Positions 59,569 through 64,000 of a DNA stretch of 64,000 nucleotides are shown here, one piece after another. The stretch covers positions 372,001 to 436,000 of the forward strand of contig CAKVLI010000001.1 in the NCBI GenBank assembly GCA_934757155.1, in the 5' to 3' direction. Positions within the stretch are counted from its first letter, which is position 1. Each line of letters begins with the position of its first letter. A program made the translations under genes and the position numbers. The notes beneath the pieces are model-generated. The model did not search any database, was not told the origin of the DNA, and saw only the letters and a program-made list of their open reading frames with translations. This stretch comes from an uncultured Candidatus Melainabacteria bacterium. GTDB taxonomy: Bacteria; Cyanobacteriota; Vampirovibrionia; Gastranaerophilales; Gastranaerophilaceae.

Positions 59569-60858
59569 CTACAAATTTTTTACAAATTCCCAAATCCTAT
59601 CACAGGAATGACCATCTTTGTATTTATACAAAATATCCGTTTCTGTAGCCTTGTAATTAGCTTTTCCATTATTACAACATCTGAGGATTTTCTCTTTTAA
59701 ATCTTCATAGCTAAGTACCATTTCTCCAGGCATCAATATTCTATAGTTATCCGGAAGTATAAAGCCACGACATTGTTTGTATTTATCAAGATAATTACCC
59801 ATATAAAGAATTGGTTTATTCAGTATTGCATAATCAATTGTAATGGATGAAAAGTCGCTTATTATTAAGTCTGTAAGATTAAAGATTTCATTTATATTAA
59901 TATTACTAACAATTAAATCTCTGAATTTTAGTATTCTTATATTCTCACATTGGTCATAATTATTGTCTTGCAAATGTTTTATAAATTGTTTTTCCTCAAA
60001 AGGATGAGGTTTGATTAATAAACAAATATTGTTCGTTTTCAAATATTGCAAAAAATCTTCTTGGCTATAATTTTCAAGCCCGAAAATATTCTCAAAATCT
60101 ACCTCTACATCTACTCTGCTATATCTGGTTTTATAAGTAGGTGCATATAAAACAACTTTATCAAAACCACCTAAATCAAATTTTTCTCTAATATGCGAAT
60201 CTTGTTTTTTGTTAAAAATAACATCCGTTCTAACAACACCGGTTATTGGGAGTCTATTTGGATTTATTTGGAATAATGATGAGAATATTATTTTATAGAT
60301 ATCCGAAGATACAAATATATAACCGTGTTTTGACATATAACTGTAACGACGTTTAGTATTTTGAGTCAGTCCGCTATCAGCACAACCGATGGACTTGATA
60401 GGTGAACCATGCCACAAATTAAAACAAACATGCCTGTCAGAAGATATATAATCCAAAAATTTACTGCAATGGTCATGGATAATATATTTTGATGTAAGCA
60501 AATTCCACATGCCTGATAAAGTGTGGATATAATAATTCTTATCTTCTACTTTGTCGTTACTTGAATCCACAGCCTCTCTTAACCAAAATATTTCTTTGAA
60601 TTTATTCTGTTTCTGCGTCTTTAAATAATCATAAAAAATGAATGTACTGTCAGAAAAGTCAGGATAAGAAGTAAATGCTGCCTTAGTATTAAACTTGGGT
60701 AAAATCCTGTCCAAAAGCCTAAATAAAACAGTACTATTTTTACAAAAATCGTAATAATATCTCTTTGGGTTCGTATAAAAAGAAATATGTAGTCTCAAAC
60801 ATTTGAAAATAATACGTTCTTCTCTTTCAATATGCTCTATATGAAATAATTCTGTCAT
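59569..60858 (-). CDS. CDP-glycerol glycerophosphotransferase (TagF/TagB family)
   Basis: The 429-residue protein has the core motifs FNLWHGSPIKSIG near 150, LYAPTYKTRYS near 235, LLIKPHPFEEKQF near 280 and LIISDFSSITIDYAILNKPILY near 335, the standard Glyphos_transf signature. The ATG at 60858 follows GGAG; a TTG just before is rejected. It is more canonical than its downstream neighbour, so the two may prime and extend the same polymer. Confidence 0.88.
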   Translation of the reverse strand: MTELFHIEHIEREERIIFKCLRLHISFYTNPKRYYYDFCKNSTVLFRLLDRILPKFNTKAAFTSYPDFSDSTFIFYDYLKTQKQNKFKEIFWLREAVDSSNDKVEDKNYYIHTLSGMWNLLTSKYIIHDHCSKFLDYISSDRHVCFNLWHGSPIKSIGCADSGLTQNTKRRYSYMSKHGYIFVSSDIYKIIFSSLFQINPNRLPITGVVRTDVIFNKKQDSHIREKFDLGGFDKVVLYAPTYKTRYSRVDVEVDFENIFGLENYSQEDFLQYLKTNNICLLIKPHPFEEKQFIKHLQDNNYDQCENIRILKFRDLIVSNININEIFNLTDLIISDFSSITIDYAILNKPILYMGNYLDKYKQCRGFILPDNYRILMPGEMVLSYEDLKEKILRCCNNGKANYKATETDILYKYKDGHSCDRIWEFVKNL

Positions 60859-60879
60859 CAATTCTCCAATACCTGTGTC

Positions 60880-61743
60880 TTATATAATTCTAACTGCAAC
60901 TTTTTCTCTGTCATAAACATAACCAAGATACTCAAATTGCAAACCAGTTTCTTCCAAAAACTCCATAAAAGCTTTATATTCATGTTGTTGCCAATTAGGA
61001 TAATTGAAATATTCATCAAAAAAGATTACCGTTCCTGTTGATATATGAGATTTTAGATTATCGAATATCGTTTTTGTTGAAGAATACAAGTCACAGTCAA
61101 TATTAAGATATGCAATATCAAACTCTCCATGCTCCTGTACAAATTTTGGCAGGGTATCGTTAAAATAACCTATAACCAATTCAACATTTGATTCAACTTC
61201 AGGCAAATTTTCCATTTTAAAACGGTCTTTTGTATAATCTCCGTACCATGCCTCAGGAAGTCCCTCAAAGCTATCAAAACCATAGATTTTATCGTTTGGT
61301 CTCTGTTTAGCTATATGATTGATAGAAATTCCTTTATAAACACCAAACTCCAAATATAGTCCGGGTTTTTGTGCAAAACTCAGTGCATAAGTATGTAAAT
61401 CTAATCTCTTTGGCAACATTTTAACTGTAGACATATTTTTAATTATAAATTCAGCAGTCTGATAACTGGCAACTTCTGCCAAGCTTAGTTTTAAATTTCT
61501 CCAAGGTTTTTCTTTTAATGGTAAATCCCACATTTTTTTAATAGCGGTAATATCTGCGCGATTATTCTGCGCTGCAAAATTAATACCTTCAAGTACACTT
61601 TTTATTTCTTTTATTTCTTTTTCCAATTTGCTACAATTACTTTTGTGTCTTAAAAATTTAATTTTTAAACCCATAATTGTGATTATCTTATGTGTATTTT
61701 CATTTCTCATAGAAAATATTGTTTGAAAAAATTTTTTCATCAT
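60880..61743 (-). CDS. TylF/macrocin-type SAM-dependent methyltransferase
   Basis: The 287-residue protein has an N-terminal helical or coiled stretch (about 30-60) followed by a class I methyltransferase domain: YLEFGVYKGISINHIA (motif I), YGFDSFEGLPEAWYGDY, DIAYLNIDCDLYSSTK (metal-binding Asp cluster) and FFDEYFNYPNWQQHE. TylF-like enzymes O-methylate sugars, so a glycan cap or decoration is likely. AAAGGA precedes the ATG. Confidence 0.85.
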   Translation of the reverse strand: MMKKFFQTIFSMRNENTHKIITIMGLKIKFLRHKSNCSKLEKEIKEIKSVLEGINFAAQNNRADITAIKKMWDLPLKEKPWRNLKLSLAEVASYQTAEFIIKNMSTVKMLPKRLDLHTYALSFAQKPGLYLEFGVYKGISINHIAKQRPNDKIYGFDSFEGLPEAWYGDYTKDRFKMENLPEVESNVELVIGYFNDTLPKFVQEHGEFDIAYLNIDCDLYSSTKTIFDNLKSHISTGTVIFFDEYFNYPNWQQHEYKAFMEFLEETGLQFEYLGYVYDREKVAVRII

Positions 61744-61752
61744 CAAATTCCT

Positions 61753-62178
61753 TTAGTTATTACGTAACTTCTTTAGAGTTTCATTTAAAAGAGAAGAACT
61801 TGTTCCTTTCGTGTACGGAAAATATACCACTCGAACTCCAACTTTTTTAAATTTTTCTTCCATTTCTTTCCAACTCGGAGAATTGTACCAATCATCTCCC
61901 ACAAAAAGAACATCAAAATGCAACTTTTCCCACATTTTGTATTTATCCAAATTTTCCTGAGGAATCGCAGCGTCCACATATTTAATGCTTCGAACAATCT
62001 CAATTCTCTCTTCAAACGGAATAACAGCACGCTTGTTTTTGTACGCAACAAGTTCATCCACAGTAACTCCGACAATCAGCTTGTCGCACAAACCTTTAGC
62101 GTTCTTGAGGAGGTTCAAATGTCCAATGTGGAATAAATCATAAACTCCGGATGTATAACCGATTAACATTTTTTCCAT
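61753..62178 (-). CDS. tagD: Glycerol-3-phosphate cytidylyltransferase-like (TagD family)
   Basis: The 141-residue nucleotidyltransferase has GYTSGVYDLFHIGHLNLL (HxGH motif) and the C-terminal YFPYTKGTSSSLL, the TagD/GCT layout that makes CDP-glycerol from CTP. It supplies the donor for the two glycerophosphotransferases downstream. GGAGC precedes the ATG. It overlaps the asparagine-synthase-like gene by one base. Confidence 0.9.
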   Translation of the reverse strand: MEKMLIGYTSGVYDLFHIGHLNLLKNAKGLCDKLIVGVTVDELVAYKNKRAVIPFEERIEIVRSIKYVDAAIPQENLDKYKMWEKLHFDVLFVGDDWYNSPSWKEMEEKFKKVGVRVVYFPYTKGTSSSLLNETLKKLRNN

Positions 62179-63224
62179 TACAAAGCTCCTTTATCATGCA
62201 GATTTAAAAATTGTTCTAAACACCAACACAACCACTTTTGGTCGCCCGTCATATTTTCAGTACAGTTTGGTATAAATTCCGGTCTTGAAACTTTGTAATC
62301 CTTTAACCATTGTGTCATTGCCCTTGGCATAGGGATTTTCTGCGGAACCGGAATATCAGGATAACAGGTTGCAAAAAGTTCTCTTACGAGATATTTTGAC
62401 TCACCTCTGCGTACTCTTTCCATATCCAAAGGTTCAGCCATTTTCATGTGCGAATACGGGTCAAGATACTTAACCCCTGCAATACTAAAAGCGTCTTCAT
62501 AGGAATTTAATGATTCCAGTAACATATCTTCATTCATTAATTTCCAAACGTCAATGGTATTGTCCTCTCTTTTGTATTTATCATATTGTGATTTCACATC
62601 CACTGGTTCCACAAGAGCTTCGCTCGGTTCTATATAGTTATATCTTTTGATAAATGCATCTGTTGACCAATCTGAAGTCAATAATTTATCCATGCCGCCA
62701 AATACGTAGTCTGCGCTATCTCCGATTATAATTCTTTCAATCCCTTGTGACTTTGCGTATCTCGCAGCTTTTAGTAATTGAACTTCTATTGAATGGAACG
62801 GCACTCCGTCAGCTTTCAGAATTTCCGGAGTTAATTCTTCAAAATCGCTCCAATTCATTTCAATAATATGATGTTTAAGTCCGTATTTGTCAGCGTATTT
62901 GCGCGCTTTTTCCGTCTCATCAATTGCGCCTTGGGCAATACATTTAAATGTATAAGCAGGAGTTCCTTTAGGAAGGTATGACGCTAAAATTGCGCTGTCC
63001 ATTCCGCCTGAGAGCAAAATGGCAGTCTTATTCGGAACGTAAAACTCTCTTATCCTCTCTTTAATAACTTCATCCATGTCCTGAATGTTTTTTACGAGTG
63101 TAATTTTATTCTTTGGTATAGGTTTGAATACTTTATGTGTTAACCCCTCGAAGAAGTTCATATTTTCGTCCGCCACAAAGCGAAAAGCCAAATAATGACT
63201 CATACAGTATTGCTTATTAATCAT
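62178..63224 (-). CDS. Asparagine synthase-like ATP pyrophosphatase domain without glutaminase half
   Basis: The 348-residue protein carries the C-terminal synthetase domain of class B asparagine synthase: PP-loop LLSGGMDSAILASYLP near 70, GDSADYVFGGMDK near 170 and a final helical part. The N-terminal Cys2 glutaminase domain is absent; the first 60 residues do not match it. It may use free ammonia or amidate a sugar or lipid precursor. It follows gyrB by 12 bases and overlaps tagD by one, so it belongs to the glycan cluster. Confidence 0.85.
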   Translation of the reverse strand: MINKQYCMSHYLAFRFVADENMNFFEGLTHKVFKPIPKNKITLVKNIQDMDEVIKERIREFYVPNKTAILLSGGMDSAILASYLPKGTPAYTFKCIAQGAIDETEKARKYADKYGLKHHIIEMNWSDFEELTPEILKADGVPFHSIEVQLLKAARYAKSQGIERIIIGDSADYVFGGMDKLLTSDWSTDAFIKRYNYIEPSEALVEPVDVKSQYDKYKREDNTIDVWKLMNEDMLLESLNSYEDAFSIAGVKYLDPYSHMKMAEPLDMERVRRGESKYLVRELFATCYPDIPVPQKIPMPRAMTQWLKDYKVSRPEFIPNCTENMTGDQKWLCWCLEQFLNLHDKGAL

Positions 63225-63236
63225 ATTATCCTCTTC

Positions 63237-64000
63237 TTACGTATCAATGTTTGTTGCATAAACAGCGTTAGACTCAATGAAATCTCTTCTAGGTTCAACT
63301 TTGTCGCCCATTAAGATATCAAATAACTGATCGCACATCATGGCATCTTCGATATTAACCTTGAGCAAGGTTCTTGTTTCAGGGTCCATTGTTGTTTCCC
63401 AAAGTTGTTGAGGCATCATTTCACCAAGACCTTTGAATCTCTGAATTGCCATACCTTTCTGACCTCTGTCATCAACAATTTTTTGAAGCTGTTCAAATGA
63501 TGTGATAATAGTTTCGCCGTTTTCTGATTCAAGAATGAGTTCCTTTTCTTCTTCAATCAAATAATCACGAATCAGCGGATAAGAATTCTTCAATCTCTTG
63601 AATTCATTACTCTTGATAACGTTAGCCGTAATCATTTCGCGTTCGTTTTCAAATAAATCAAGCTGAATTGCATATCTTGCGACATCAGGATTGTATTTCA
63701 AAGAAACTTTGTAGTTTTTAGCCTCTGAAACATTGTAGTTTTCTGCGTGGTCTTTCAAGTAGTGATCAAGATAAGCAAGGATTTCGTTCATTTTTTCTTG
63801 GTTTTCAAAATCTTCCGGCTTGATATCTGAACGGATAAGACCCCTCAAAACAACTGACGGAATGATGTTCAAAATCGGGTTGTTATAAGCCTTATAGAAG
63901 GTTGCCATGTTGTGAAGCAACACTAACAATTCATCGCCTGATTTAACCTTAGTTTTAGCCTTATCAGACAAGCTTAATGACTTGATACCACGTTCTTTTA
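63237..64000 (-). CDS. gyrB: DNA gyrase subunit B, 5' part outside window
   Basis: The C-terminal 254 residues are seen; the frame stays open to base 64000. Features are the TOPRIM/C-terminal GyrB sequence with IQRFKGLGEMMPQQLWETTMD, the CDQLFDILMGDKVEPRRDFIE motif and the family end YATNIDT. Gyrase B supplies the ATPase for negative supercoiling. The region DHYLKDHAENYNVSEAKNYK is a moderate insertion common outside enterics. The downstream glycan cluster starts only 12 bases later. Confidence 0.95.
   Translation of the reverse strand, partial: KERGIKSLSLSDKAKTKVKSGDELLVLLHNMATFYKAYNNPILNIIPSVVLRGLIRSDIKPEDFENQEKMNEILAYLDHYLKDHAENYNVSEAKNYKVSLKYNPDVARYAIQLDLFENEREMITANVIKSNEFKRLKNSYPLIRDYLIEEEKELILESENGETIITSFEQLQKIVDDRGQKGMAIQRFKGLGEMMPQQLWETTMDPETRTLLKVNIEDAMMCDQLFDILMGDKVEPRRDFIESNAVYATNIDT

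Overview
The window is a 64 kb stretch of AT-rich bacterial chromosome holding about 69 protein genes and two tRNA-Leu genes. Gene content (acetyl-CoA carboxylase, FtsZ, RecA, DnaK, AnmK, a flagellar fliFGHI operon, dTDP-rhamnose genes, a pyruvate formate-lyase repair protein and no oxygen-respiration genes) suggests an anaerobic, flagellated, probably diderm bacterium. The combination looks like the non-photosynthetic, gut-associated cyanobacterial relatives (Vampirovibrionia/Melainabacteria, Gastranaerophilales-like). That placement is inferred from gene content and style only, because no rRNA is present.

Layout. 0-9.7 kb: an M16 protease fragment, an HNH-like protein, anmK, dnaK, a TPR glycosyltransferase, two secreted proteins and tRNA-Leu(CAA). 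9.8-14 kb: a two-component system joined to lipA, and a putative metallopeptidase. 14.4-21 kb: a sigma-28-type promoter driving a degenerate HD-GYP protein, then rpe, a lone dipeptide-type ABC ATPase and typA. 21-26.4 kb: a NarL-type regulator, accD-accA-TPR-prmA and a short tspO. 26.4-34.8 kb: a pair of unknown paralogues, ftsZ, coaX, two WYL regulators, engB, a Xer recombinase and glnA. 35.3-41 kb: comF, two tiny sigma-28-linked genes, recA, a MntA/HepT toxin-antitoxin pair and an M3 peptidase. 41.6-43.8 kb: an unknown 417-residue protein facing two duplicated membrane proteins. 44.2-48.9 kb: fliFGHI. 49-54.2 kb: small regulators, DAHP synthase, tRNA-Leu(CAG) behind two 144-bp repeats, a mini-GrcA facing a Crp/Fnr regulator, and a cysteine-protease-like protein. 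54.2-64 kb: the rhamnose operon, a GNAT protein, a CDP-glycerol-type polymer cluster and the 3' end of gyrB.

The most distinctive feature is the intergenic space. About a dozen gaps are filled by mosaics of the same short repeat families: palindromes with GGTGCGCA arms, palindromes with GGTGGGAA arms, a CATTCTGAGG-type hairpin, a TGCGAGCGTGTGC module, and a G-tract element here called D (G6-11 followed by TAAATGTAT and a CTGGTAGGT core). D elements sit on gene 3' ends. They supply the stop codon or C-terminal residues of lipA, fliI, a cysteine-protease-like gene and an ABC ATPase gene, and they abut the stops of typA and the DAHP synthase gene. Because the G-tract lies in or next to the reading frame, slippage could switch C-termini.

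Other patterns recur. Several genes have a -10 box ending 6-7 bases before the ATG, which predicts leaderless mRNAs. Two perfect sigma-28 promoters tie genes outside the flagellar operon to motility. Four otherwise unrelated proteins (HNH-like, HExxH, Cys-His-Asp, GNAT) begin with a similar short N-terminus containing an aromatic-glycine motif, which may mark a secreted or host-directed class. A Crp/Fnr regulator and mini-GrcA share a spacer with overlapping palindromes, one centred at -41.5 of the grcA promoter.
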